A stretch of 64,000 nt of DNA, from positions 1,922,001 through 1,986,000 of the forward strand of contig JBBPFI010000004.1 of the NCBI GenBank assembly GCA_037974965.1, read 5' to 3'. The DNA comes from Dacryopinax spathularia (taxonomy: Eukaryota > Basidiomycota > Dacrymycetes > Dacrymycetales > Dacrymycetaceae). The translations under genes and the position numbers were made by a program. Numbering within the stretch: the stretch's first letter is position 1; each line of letters starts with the position of its first letter. The notes below the pieces were generated by a model. That model did no database searches and was not told the origin of the DNA. It saw only the letters and a program-made list of their open reading frames with translations. Shown one piece after another: positions 14,013 through 24,362 of this stretch.

Positions 14013-15949
14013 CGTCTGATAGAATACTTCCGATCCTTAGAAGCTGCTCTTATCCGACCGAGGCAAAACGAAGTGGAGATGTGCGAGTTGTAGTGGGCTG
14101 AAGAGGGTAGAAATAGTGGCGACAAACCGTGAACGTCGAAGGCGCGCGTGATGAACCCGCGTCGGATATGATAAAATGACGGCGTCCGTCCATTTTTACG
14201 TGATGTAATTGGCCGTTGAAGTCAATTCTCCTACCACGGGAAGGAACGAGAAGATGAGGGATCGATACCGACGCGACCTGGTTACGGCCTGATCCGGTCT
14301 GCCCGAAGAAGCGCCCTCCGCTTTCCGTGCTCCCCATACACAGGCATCGCAGACAATGGAGAGTAGCTCAGCAATAATCATCCGCGAGGCATAGGCAAAA
14401 CAAGTATGGTTGGAAAGTACATCTCCTGCTATAGAACGGTACCATATTCGTTCGCGAGGTCGCAGCGGGGATTGGGGAGAACGGTCTCAGTGCCGCGGGT
14501 CCTTCTATATCGGGAAAGATTCCGTAAGACACGTACCTCGGTATGAATGGCACGCGAATGAGAGACCACCAGCAGATCTCAAGCCTCCTATGGCACAATC
14601 ATGCTCAATTCAGGCCTACACAAATACAGTACTTTACAAAGCATTGACCTTATAAAGGGCCTCCGAGAATATGGTCAGCGGACCCACGGCTACCCTTCGT
14701 ATGCTAGTTAATGTGGAGGTCTCGAGGCTGACCTCATCCTGCCCGGGACCTGTCCCTGTGCATCCAGCTTCACAAGCAGTGCGGCAAGTATCTCCTCGCA
14801 AGTCTCGCCTCGCGGATCGGGGCGCCAAGTTGTCGTTTCAACCCGATGTTTTTTTTTCTGCACCGGGCAGCGCGCGTGGCCGGAGGCATGCCCAGAGGCC
14901 AAGAACGGAGAATGTCAAGCCTGTTTGCGAAGAATTTTGTGCGCAGACTTTCGAAGCACTGCCACCCGAGGAGAAGGGGAAGAAGGAAGGTGGGAGGCGA
15001 GAGAAGGTGATGATTCTGCAACGCGGCGAGGAGCGAGCGTTGTGTAAGGCAGGCCGGCCTTCGTTGCCTCGCACCTTTTGGCTCTTTCCCCTCCTTTTCC
15101 GGCGACCCCTGCGGATAAAATCGCTGGAATGAACCCTTGGCGGAGGCGTTTTTGCTACGTGGACCCCACAGGAGCATTAATGTGTGAGTCTAGACCCTAG
15201 CGTTCAGCCATTTGCAGCTATGTATTAAATGACAGCTCCCGCCGGGGAACCACCTAATTAATACTGTAATTGTTTAGGGAAATATCGGGTTTGTGGGGCT
15301 AATAGGAGAAAAACAGCACGGCTTACGGCCATACGGTGGTGGTGCTGAACTATTGTAACATCTACTTTGTGGGAGTATCGGGCGTGTCTGCTTGCCCATG
15401 ACCGGTGGTCTGTGGGTTTGTCGGTAGCCATTGGTCTCGAGCCCACTCAAGCTTTAAGGCAAGTAGTTCCCAGCGAGTTTGGGAGGAGCCGAGGCGTTGG
15501 CCTCTTAATGGGTAAAATAAGACACTTAGCTAGCTTAGCCTAAGGCTCTAGCAGTCTAAAGAAAAAATTGTGCCTCCGGCGTCATTGTGTCAAATCGGCG
15601 CGCACCTCGGGGTCAATCGTGGACTTTTCTTCCGGAGGCGTAAGCGGAAGCATACGCCACACGGCCCTGGTGCGTAAGTCCTGCGAAGTACGCATTCCTT
15701 TGGTGCATATTCATTGGAGGGCATAACTTCGAACATTGCTGCCCTGGATCACCTTGTCAAGTCCCTCGTCACCCTCCCTTCAGCACCACCACCCACCACC
15801 CACCACCCCTCCCCACCCCTCAGCATATCAAGCACCGACGATCCCCTCCCTTCCCTCTCGCTGTCTCTGGCGTCTAAACCAACTGCATCCCCAGCTTCAA
15901 CAACCTTACCCTAACACATTTTGCTGATACATTCTGGAGGGGCGACAGC
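14013..15949. other. 1.9 kb divergent intergenic region
   Basis: This separates the head-to-head chromodomain and Q-rich genes, and is the longest gene-free stretch outside the accessory block. Open frames at 14.7-15.1 kb run on both strands but lack coding motifs or plausible splice patterns. A short perfect hairpin (ggcgta ... tacgcc) lies near 15.63-15.66 kb. A C/A-rich tract (accacc repeats) at about 15.78-15.82 kb lies upstream of the Q-rich gene and looks like leader or promoter sequence. Confidence 0.45.
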
Positions 15950-18900
15950 ATGAGCAAGTCTTCGTCTCATGGACATACACCAACGCATACACCTCAGCAT
16001 AGCCTATCCCTCCAACCCAGCCTCGAGGTGCTGCGGAGGAGGGAGGACGATGGCGTGGCGGATGAGCTGAGCGGCGCGTTCCAGCATGGACTCGGGATCT
16101 CTTCGCGCCTTGCAAGCTCGGTACAGTCCCCGTTGGAGGGTAGCGTGGTCGATATGGGAAGCATGAGTGCCGGGGGAGTGGCACCGAGTGGGACGCATAG
16201 CATCATCAACGAGCACGACAAGAACGTGGTGAACACGTATTTCGACCAGTGCGTCCCCATTCGTCGGTATTGTTAGGTCCACGCGCGCTAACTCGCTTCC
16301 CTTTTTGGTAACTGTAGGATGCAGGCTAGACTAGAGGCGATGCGGGCCGCTATGCTGCACGGGGATACCCAACAGGCTCAAAACGTCACAAAAGAGCTCC
16401 AGGAGGCCGTTATTGCTCTTCCGCCACCGGCACCGGCACCGAGCGCTGCCCCCATCCAACCCACCGTGCAGACCGCTCCACCACCATCAGCCACAGTTAT
16501 TCATGAAGGACCGAGTGTACGCAGCTCGCGATCTGGAAGTGTCTCTTCCTACCGCAAACAGCATAGCGCATCAAATTCGATCGATTCGTCTACTTCGTCC
16601 CCACCGCTGTCCTTCCCCTATCCGAACTTTTCGGCGCCATCCATCGCTGGATCTTCTCGAAGCCTCAAGCGCTCGGCGAGCTTTTCTGATTGGGAGGAGG
16701 ATGAGGTGGATTTGGATAGCGGACGGTTACCGAAGAGCATGCGGATGAGCGACTTTTATGACGAGGATGATGATGAGGACGGGTTTGGGGATGCGAGGCA
16801 CTTCGGTCAGAGTCCTCCGCAACAACCCGGGATGCTACAAGCGATACAACAACAACATCAGCAACCATTGCAGATGCCCCAACTTCTCCATGCCCACTCC
16901 TTCCCGTCTATGCACGATCTTCCGTCGCAGACTGGCGTCACCGTGCAAGATCAGCCACTAGCATCACCGATCCCTCCTCGAGTGCCCACCATATCGAATG
17001 CGACGATTGTGCCCAACCTTGTCTCCGAATCCAAGGCCGCATCAACAAAGGGTGGACCGAGTCTCTCCCTCTCCCGCCTCCAACACCTGCAAATAGACAC
17101 TTCTGGGACCGGTGCCGTGGGCAGCGTTCCCGCTAGTCCAGTGGACTATGTCTCTCACCCGCCACCTATGTCATCTTTCTATCCCATCCAGACTTGGGTC
17201 GACTCCCTCGGCCAAAGTTACACCTCGGCCGGATACGACATGCCTTTTGGTCCGGAGCCTTTCCCGACATTCGGCGAACAAGACGCATATATGCCTCCCG
17301 GAGGCGCCGGTCCGCTCTCCGCGGGGCTAGAAGCACCAGGCAGTGCGGATCCCAGCTTTGCTAAGCAAGGGTTTTTCGTCGATTCTGCACAAATGGACGG
17401 CTTCACGTTCACAAGCCCGAATGTTGACTGGCCACCTATACATCAAGGCATCGACCTTACGCAAAATGTCATGCCCGCTGCACCAGCCGAGACTGCATCA
17501 CGCGAGCAGATCCATAACACAAGTAACAGCCATGGAGTGGCAGAGGCAGGCACGACTCCCATGCCAACAAGTATGATGCAGCAAAGTCAGGTCGCTCAAC
17601 AGCCGATGATCAGCGATAACCGGTCGGCGCCTTCTCTTTCCCGCTCTGCGTCACGCATTTCAGGCATACACAAGCGACCGCGCAAGCAGGCTTCCTTGTC
17701 CGTCGTGCCCAAAGCTACGGACATCAAACCGCTCGTATCACCGCCATCGAAGACGCCGTTGTCTGGGTTCTCGAGTCCGACTAGCGCTGGTGAGATCGTC
17801 CCTCCTGCGCCTCCGATGGCTGGCATATTGCATGCACAGCAACAGGCGACCTTTAACTTCTCTTTGCTCGACGGTGCTGCCTCGTCATCTGATGGTTACT
17901 CCCCCGCCAAGATCAAGAGCGAGGTGCCCAGCCGGCCATTGTCGCGTCAACCAAGCCAGCCGGCTATGGGTGGTGGACTGGGCGTAATGGACTTTGCCGA
18001 CTTGAGCAGCCGATTGAAGCGAAGTGGAAGGATGAGTCCTGTTAGCTCTGCCGATGGAGAGGACGGTGATGCAGAGGACGAAGAGGAGGAAGTGGAAGGT
18101 TATGTCGGTGGAACCGGATCCAGGCGTGCGAGCGAGAGCGGTGCGGCAGGTGGGAAGACGCTTAGCCGGAGCAGCAGCAGCAAGCGGCGTGGCGAACTTC
18201 ACGCCATTTCGCATGCCAATACCATTCCTGCTGAGATGAAGGGCGACGTCGACCGGGTGTTCTTCGAGTTTTTGAACAAGCTCTGCTCCGATCTAGAGAT
18301 GACGGACAGCAAGGGAGAGCTGATTCACCAAGCTCTGATGCCGAAGAAGATGCAGAAGCTGGACGAGAGCCCGGACTTCAGACCGTTCAAGTTCCGAATC
18401 CAGGCATTTACGAATGCCTTTGTCGAGGAACTGAACAGACAGGGGTTCACCGAGTCTAAACTCCCGCTCAAGAAGGTCCGCACATACCTCTGGAGCCAGC
18501 CGTATATCTCGAGATATAACGAGGATGGGCGCAAGTCCAAATCCAAGGGCAACCATATCTGGAACATCCACGCGAAGAAGTTGCCTGACGGGCAAGGCTG
18601 GGTCTTCCGCGAGTACAAGCGCAAGATCTCCGGCACTCCCGCTGGTGTCGCGTATATCGGTCTTGAATGGCGCTGGAGCCCAAGTATCTGGGATCCTCAG
18701 CAGTCCCGCAGCTCGATGCACCCTACCTTTTCGTCGCCTTGGTTGCCGTCGTGGCTACAGTGGAAGGACAACGAGCTGTTTGGCACGCCTGCCCCGGGTG
18801 ACCAGGGAGGGGAGATCACTGCCGAGGCAACGTTCCTTCCGAACGATTACGACCAGAAGATATCACATACCTTCAAGCTTGAAGTAGTCGAGCTTCCCCG

Positions 18901-19924
18901 TGGGGAACCCCTCTCGCTGCAGAAGACCCGCCGTCCATCGGCTGGGACTGTGAGCAGCTCCGCGCCACCGCTTTCCGGACGTAACAGGAGCCACACCATG
19001 TCGACTGCGTTCACCTCGGAGTCTGACGTACCCCCCGTGCCGAAGATTCCACTGGAGATCACTCAAGCTCAGCAGCAAGAGAATAGCCAAATTCGCCTGG
19101 TTCTCGAAATGGCAGCGGCCCATATAGCTCAAGAAGCGACGATTCCTGTTGCGCCCCAGATGCCAGAAGCGGCGAGCAGACAGCGACAGGCGTCTTTGGC
19201 GAAGCAGCAAGAAGTGCTTTCTCGCGCTGTGCAAGCGTTCAATTATATTGCTTTCTCGCTCGAGCCGCTCCCTACCGATTTCAATGAGCTCATCGCTGCG
19301 TCGAAGCGTGTGGTAAAGGAGGCTGCGCGTCAAGCTGCGGAACGCCAGACTCAGCCAACGGCCGAAGGCCCTGTCTCTGTCGGAAGCATACCGATGAACG
19401 AAGTGATCGTCACTACGCGTCTGCTTATCACCAAAGCCATGAACACCGTTGGCTTACAGGCGTCCGAATTAGACATCATGCGCGCTGCTACTACGCTCAT
19501 TCAGCAAAATGGCCATACGCAATCGCAGTCAATGTCTCAGCCCCCACAGATGATGGCTGCGCCCATGATGGCTCAGGAACCTCAGCAGATGATGCCTCCG
19601 CCTATGATGCCGCAGCAAGCCATGCAGCAGCCAGGCATGCCCCAACAGCAGATTGCTCCAGCCGGCCTACCGCCTGTGTCGATGCCCATGGCAATAGACC
19701 CGTCGCAATTAACGGACACGCTCTCTGCTTCTGGTGTACCCGCTGGGTTTACAAATCTCTCCTCGATTCACCCTACTCCGGATATGGCAGCTCCCGCGCA
19801 CGACTTAAGCGGCTTCGTGTTCCCGCAACCTGCTGCTCAGTTTGCTGCTCAAGCTCAGGCCATGGGAAATATGCAACACGATCAGCATATGCTACAACAT
19901 GCGCAGCAAACCAACCCGCAATAA
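15950..19924 (+). CDS. Large Q/P/M-rich putative transcriptional regulator, family unnamed
   Basis: Two exons (15950-16248, 16318-19924) give about 1301 aa; the splice rejoins NTYFDQ/MQARLEAMRAAM, a predicted helix. Most of the chain is low complexity (Ser/Pro, then Gln/Met/Pro). An acidic run (EDGDAEDEEEEVEGY, about 680) precedes a compact conserved-looking core at about 740-945. It contains DVDRVFFEFLNKLCSDLE, DFRPFKFRIQAFTNAFVEEL and KVRTYLWSQPYISRYN, then a basic KSKSKGNHIW. After a Trp-rich stretch (YIGLEWRWSPSIWDP) comes WLPSWLQWKDNELFGTPAPG, which has the W-L-x-W...G-T-P pattern of He_PIG/cadherin-like beta domains. I do not know a named family. Nuclear regulation is inferred from composition only. 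No signal peptide. Confidence 0.85.
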
Positions 19925-20664
19925 TCCGGTCTACTCTCCAAAGAATGTTCCGATTGGGTTTCAAGCTAATTCTAATCCGGTGGTTCATATGGGCTATATT
20001 CAACCTGTCTCTCTCTATGTTTCATTATTTTAGATCGCTCTTTGTTGTTGTCACTCGCTCAAACAAAACCTGTCTCTTTAGCTCCTGGTCTTTCTGCTGT
20101 GTTCGGTGTTTTAGTACCATCGAGGTGGTGTATTATTCTGACATAATGCGCGGCCGCTTCTATCCTATTCCTGTTAGTGTAGCGTTCGTTTGGATTAGAT
20201 CGGTGCAACGGTACCTGTACCGATAGACTAGTGCTAATACCTCGAAAAGAAATCAAATGGAAATGCTGCAATCACCTGGTCATTGGTATTCCCCCCTCCT
20301 GTTGTGCAAGAATGGACTTTAGATGAATACGTACGCCATCAGACGTAGAACAACTATCTGGGTCACTCGTGCCATACTGTTTAAACCGCCTTCTGAATCG
20401 GGAAAAGTGCCTGAAGTACATGCTCCGCAACGCGCCATCCAGAGATGTGCGCATTTGGCTGGTCACACGTTCCTTCTTTCCGCGACCCTGCCAGGCGCTC
20501 CTGCGGGGCTGCGTCCACATTTCTTCCGTCTCCTACTGTACGCGCATGTGAAGGTGACCCTGTAACGTGTAACACGGAGATAAAGTCAGTGCAAAAATGA
20601 CTTTGGTAACCGCTATTCTGGTGTGAAAGTCAACTGATCATTGCAAACATGTACGTCAGGCTAT
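19925..20664. other. Intergenic flank between the Q-rich gene and the transposon
   Basis: This holds the 3' UTR of the Q-rich gene and the left flank of the transposon coding region. It is AT-richer than neighbouring genes. One small palindrome (gtgttacac family, 'cgtgtaacacg' near 20566-20576) is present. I could not pair any sequence here with the right flank at 22.9-23.15 kb as terminal inverted repeats, so the left end of the element is not placed. Confidence 0.4.
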
Positions 20665-22913
20665 CTATACGTTTTCTTGCCACCATGCTTTATCAAAGAG
20701 ATTTCTTGCTGCCTGCCGACGTGGTCGTCCTGTTTCTGTTGCCTCTGGCGTTACTGGTGTTGACCCAGCATCCTCTTCCAGTAACACGCAGTCTTCAGCC
20801 GTTTCTTCATCATCTAACTCTCCATCTGCGTCATCCGCTGGAATATCATCTTCTGTTACTGCGTCACCAGCAGCTGGAACATCACATTGAGCTTGATGTG
20901 GAAGGATTTCAAGGAAAAGTGTGTGATTGTCGAATGGAAGTGTGCGGAGGTATTGCCGGATCGAGTCACTGGTCAGGCATTCATATGAGAAGCAGATGTC
21001 GTCAATTTCGGTTTTGCATAATCGCCAGGCATCACGGATAATCTCTGGTCGATTCAGACCAGCAAATGCTTTGAGTAGCCATGAGACCGTCCGATTTCGG
21101 AGAGTTGGTAGAGAGGTATCAAGGGTAACAGCCGATGGTGGCACGTCATCTTGTAATTGCACCAGCGTTTCATTTGCAACATCAGCAAGTGCTGACTGGC
21201 GGATGTGTCGCTTAAGTCGTTGCTGGAGACCGACATCTGCTGGTTGCCATACACCAGTGCATCCAGCTGGAACATACTGGAGCAAAATCCATGGAAACTC
21301 TGCACGAATCCAGTCACGAAATTCTTCACTCCGATGAACAGAATAAACATCGATGATCCAAAGACACCGCGAATCCGGATTGCGACCATGCTGCTGGTTG
21401 ACCAGTTGGAGGTAAGGTACCAGTAAATCCGTCACAAAGATCTTGAACGTGCTGAAGTTTGTCCAGTATGTCGAAGAGCACGATGGAGTAAAAATGTGTC
21501 CTTGACGATATGCTTCAGCCAGTGGTGGTTGCCGTGTGTCATTGCTGAAAGGGAGCAATCGATTACTGGAACCTTTCCATATGCATTGGAAAGGCAGCAT
21601 AGTACCGTCCATTCCGAGACTGGTCATAATGGTGCAGGCTCGCTTTTCTTCCTTGCCGACTACATCGACCTGCTTCGATCCCACTGGTGCGTAGGTGCAG
21701 TCACCACCATGCTGCAAAAGCAGCTGTGTTTCATCGGAGTTGATAACACAGGCTGCTGGTATATCATAGTGCTGGATAACATAGGCAGCTCGCAGAGCAG
21801 CTTTGTGGGTGAGTTGACGCCAGTCGATTGGAAGCTTGTGTGCGGCTTTTGTAGATTTCCGCAATGACCACCCCAACTGGTCATGCAGGAATTGCTGGAC
21901 GAAGCGTAGCGAGGCACGGAAAGGCTGACCAGTCTGCGTGCATGTCCGTTGAAAGACATCAGGGCATCCTTTTTCCATATGTGCAAGGATAATGCCCCGT
22001 GCTGTACAGACTGAGATTGCCACACCAGCCTCTCGCAAGCGGATGAGTTGCAGTTTGATGGCATCCAGTACATCGGGATAAGGTGCCTGGGTGTGAATGA
22101 GATACTGGCTTAGCAGATACTAGAGGTCACTCACAAGAATCCGCTGTGACCCAGCAGCATTATACACTGGTGCTGAGCCCCGGCCAGCAGCTGTGAGTAC
22201 TGCATGTGTCCAACCAGTGCGCTCAGGTGTGTTAATCCATCGTCGTATCGTAGTTGCTGTTAAGTGATGGAGGAAGACATCTGGATTGGACCGCTGGAGT
22301 TCTCGGAGGATAGCTGTAGGTGACCAGCCGACTTTCTGCTGGGCAGCGACAATTTGTTGCCATAAGAATGGTGCCTGCCAGTTGATGTTTCGTGCCACTG
22401 TGATCACACGTCGCTTTTTTGCTGGCTGCCCATCTCGACGAAATTCACGGTAGGGTCGGGATAGCTCTGCCAGCTGGGCAGTAACCACACTTGCAGGCCG
22501 GATGCACACAACCTCATCTTCATCTGATTCGCTCCCGCTCTCGCTTAAGACAGCAGCAATCAGCTAAGAATCACATGAGTACACTGGTTTACAAGCTGGC
22601 ATTTCCTGCGCACCTGATCTAGCCGCTTTCCTGGTTTGGGTCTGATTCCCAGTGCACGCTCCTGCCTCACTCGCTCTCTGAACTGCTGGACTCGGGTTCT
22701 CACATTGGCACGTCGGTCTTGAAGCACTTGAGCTGCTCGCTGAGCAGCCAGTAGCTGTTGCTGCTCCCGCTCAGCGCGAAAGGTATTGCTCAACTCGCTG
22801 GCTTGCTGGAGGTAATGTTCACGGCTGACCAGTGGAAAGTAGTCTAGCATGCCTCGGGGGGAGTAACCATGGTGAAGGGGGGATGGAGTCGGGGTACTGG
22901 GGGGAAACATCAT
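20665..22913 (-). mobile_element. DNA transposon of the DDE_1 (pogo/Tigger-like, Tc1-mariner superfamily) type
   Basis: The span given is the coding core, a minimum; true ends were not found. The encoded transposase has three acidic catalytic positions and no visible disabling change, so the element looks recent. It sits between a conserved-looking regulator gene and a dehydrogenase gene, without interrupting either. Pogo-like elements usually insert at TA, but no target duplication could be assigned by eye. Confidence 0.75.
20665..22913 (-). CDS. DDE_1 transposase
   Basis: The enzyme would cut and rejoin the ends of its own element. Three exons (22913-22614, 22563-22135, 22104-20665) give about 722 aa. 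The first exon (MMFPPSTPTPSPLHHGY) encodes a Gln/Arg-rich coiled coil. The second holds a helix-turn-helix-like region (ILRELQRSNPDVFLHHLTATT). The third is the catalytic domain: INSDETQLLLQ (first Asp), WIIDVYSVHRSEEFRDWI (second Asp), and GCTGVWQPADVGLQQRLKRH (third Asp). This is the DDD form typical of pogo/Tigger relatives. The tail is acidic, then basic (GRPRRQAARNLFDK). The second intron would be only 30 nt and contains an in-frame stop, so it must be spliced for a full product. Neighbouring host genes differ in base composition. Confidence 0.88.
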
Positions 22914-23117
22914 GAAGATCGGTGATGGAGGATGATTCTTTCAAAGGACTGAGAATTCTGACTCTTGTAGGCAGCCATGAGGTTGAAAGTGATAGGCTCA
23001 ATCACGTCGCACAGACCACCAACACTTCTAATCAGCAAGCCACATGTTATGGGCTAGTGATTGTTGACAAATGTAACGCGATTGCCGGCCCGCTGGTCAA
23101 GTCACAATATGATTTGT

Positions 23118-23147
23118 ACCTCCGTTCCTAATTAGGACACCGGAGGT
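23118..23147. repeat. 30-bp imperfect palindrome before the dehydrogenase start codon
   Basis: The arms acctccg (23118-23124) and cggaggt (23141-23147) flank a perfect 12-bp core, tcctaattagga (23126-23137). The right arm ends 15 bp before the ATG at 23163. It could be a dimeric regulator site, a leader hairpin, or a relic of a transposon end. Confidence 0.6.
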
Positions 23148-23162
23148 ATTGTTCACCTACAC

Positions 23163-24060
23163 ATGCGCGTACAGTATCTTGTTACAGGCGCCAGTCGTGG
23201 ACTCGGGCTGGAGTTCGTGAAGCAGTTGGTATGTGGCACGCACACTATATGCATTGGGCTGTCTGCTGAGAGTAAATATAGCTTGAGAGACCGAATACAA
23301 AAGTCGTGGCTACGGCACGGGATCCGACGACCTTGCCGGAGTTAGGCGCCCTGAGGACGAGCACTGCAGCAGATCGGCTTCTTATCTTGCAATACGATGT
23401 GACCGACTTTACGGCTGCGGGAACGGTGGCTCAACAAGCCGCGAACTTCCTGGAAGATAAGCTTGACGTCTTCATTGCGAACGCCGGTACCGTCTCTCAG
23501 CGTGGCGTTGACTTTGAGCAGCGGTAAGGGTCATAAGCATCTCAAAAGCGCTGCTAAGCCACTCCTATATCCTTCGCGGCAGTGATTGGAGCAAAGCAAT
23601 GGAGACGCTTGCAGTGAACGCCGTCGCGCCGTTTGTGCTCCTGCAAGCACTGCTGCCGTTGTTGCGTAAAGGGAGCCGACGAACCGCGCTATTCATTTCC
23701 TCGCGTCAAGGTTCTTTTGAGCTTACTCAGCATGCGCCAAAATCCATCCTACCGCCCGAGTCCTGTTATCCCGACTACAACATGTCCAAGGCGGCACTCA
23801 ACATGGGTATCCTCAAATTTGGACAAGAGCTAAGCGAAGAGGGATTTATCCTGATTCCTATGTCTCCAGGTCAGCAAACAGTTTTCTCGTCTATGCCACT
23901 ATATCTTCTTGTTCCAGGTTGGGTACGGACCAGAGGCGGGGGAGAAGCCGCACCGTTACTGCCTCCCGAGTCGGTAGGAGGTATGCTCCAGTACCTTGAT
24001 GGCGTTACCATCGAGGACAGCACGAAGTTTGTCGATTATCAAGGGAAAGGTATGCCGTAG
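23163..24060 (+). CDS. Short-chain dehydrogenase/reductase (C-factor/sniffer-like)
   Basis: Classical SDRs are NAD(P)-dependent oxidoreductases with a Rossmann fold. ATG 23163 opens the cofactor motif, LVTGASRGLGLEFVKQL (TGxxxGxG). Later exons carry VATARDPTTL, LQYDVTD, VFIANAG (the NAG motif), LAVNAVAPFVLLQALL, FISSRQGS and DYNMSKAALN (catalytic Tyr-x3-Lys). After the last intron, SPG/WVRTRGGG and a C-terminal LPPESVGGMLQYLDG block match the C-factor-like subgroup. Total length is about 240 aa. The join after exon 1 is uncertain: the donor is at 23229 or 23233, and the phase fits the second. The gene lies just right of the transposon, so its promoter may have been altered. The substrate cannot be read from sequence. 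Confidence 0.9.
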
Positions 24061-24362
24061 TGAATCATAGGTTAGTGGCAGATGCAGCGAGTCCAAGGAG
24101 AGTACCCAGACCCTCCTGCGTTAGGCCTTATGCATTAAGTTACTGGAACGATGAATGTGATGGTTTCGCTACTTTTTGAATTTATTCGAGGCAGCGCCCG
24201 GCACTGGGAGGTGAAGGTGACTACGATGTAATACCTCAGGTCATCGGAAGCAATCGGAATCGGCATTGTCAGGGACTCGGTAGGGGTTGAACGTACGGGC
24301 TACAAAGTGGTGCTACTGCCTTGTCCGCTCTATTCTGCACACTTTCGCTCTTGGCACCCACT

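Noticed and set aside
14671-15132. Open frames on both strands in the divergent spacer
   Set aside because: They overlap each other, show no family motif, and their products are Arg/Pro/Ser-rich as expected from GC-rich non-coding DNA.
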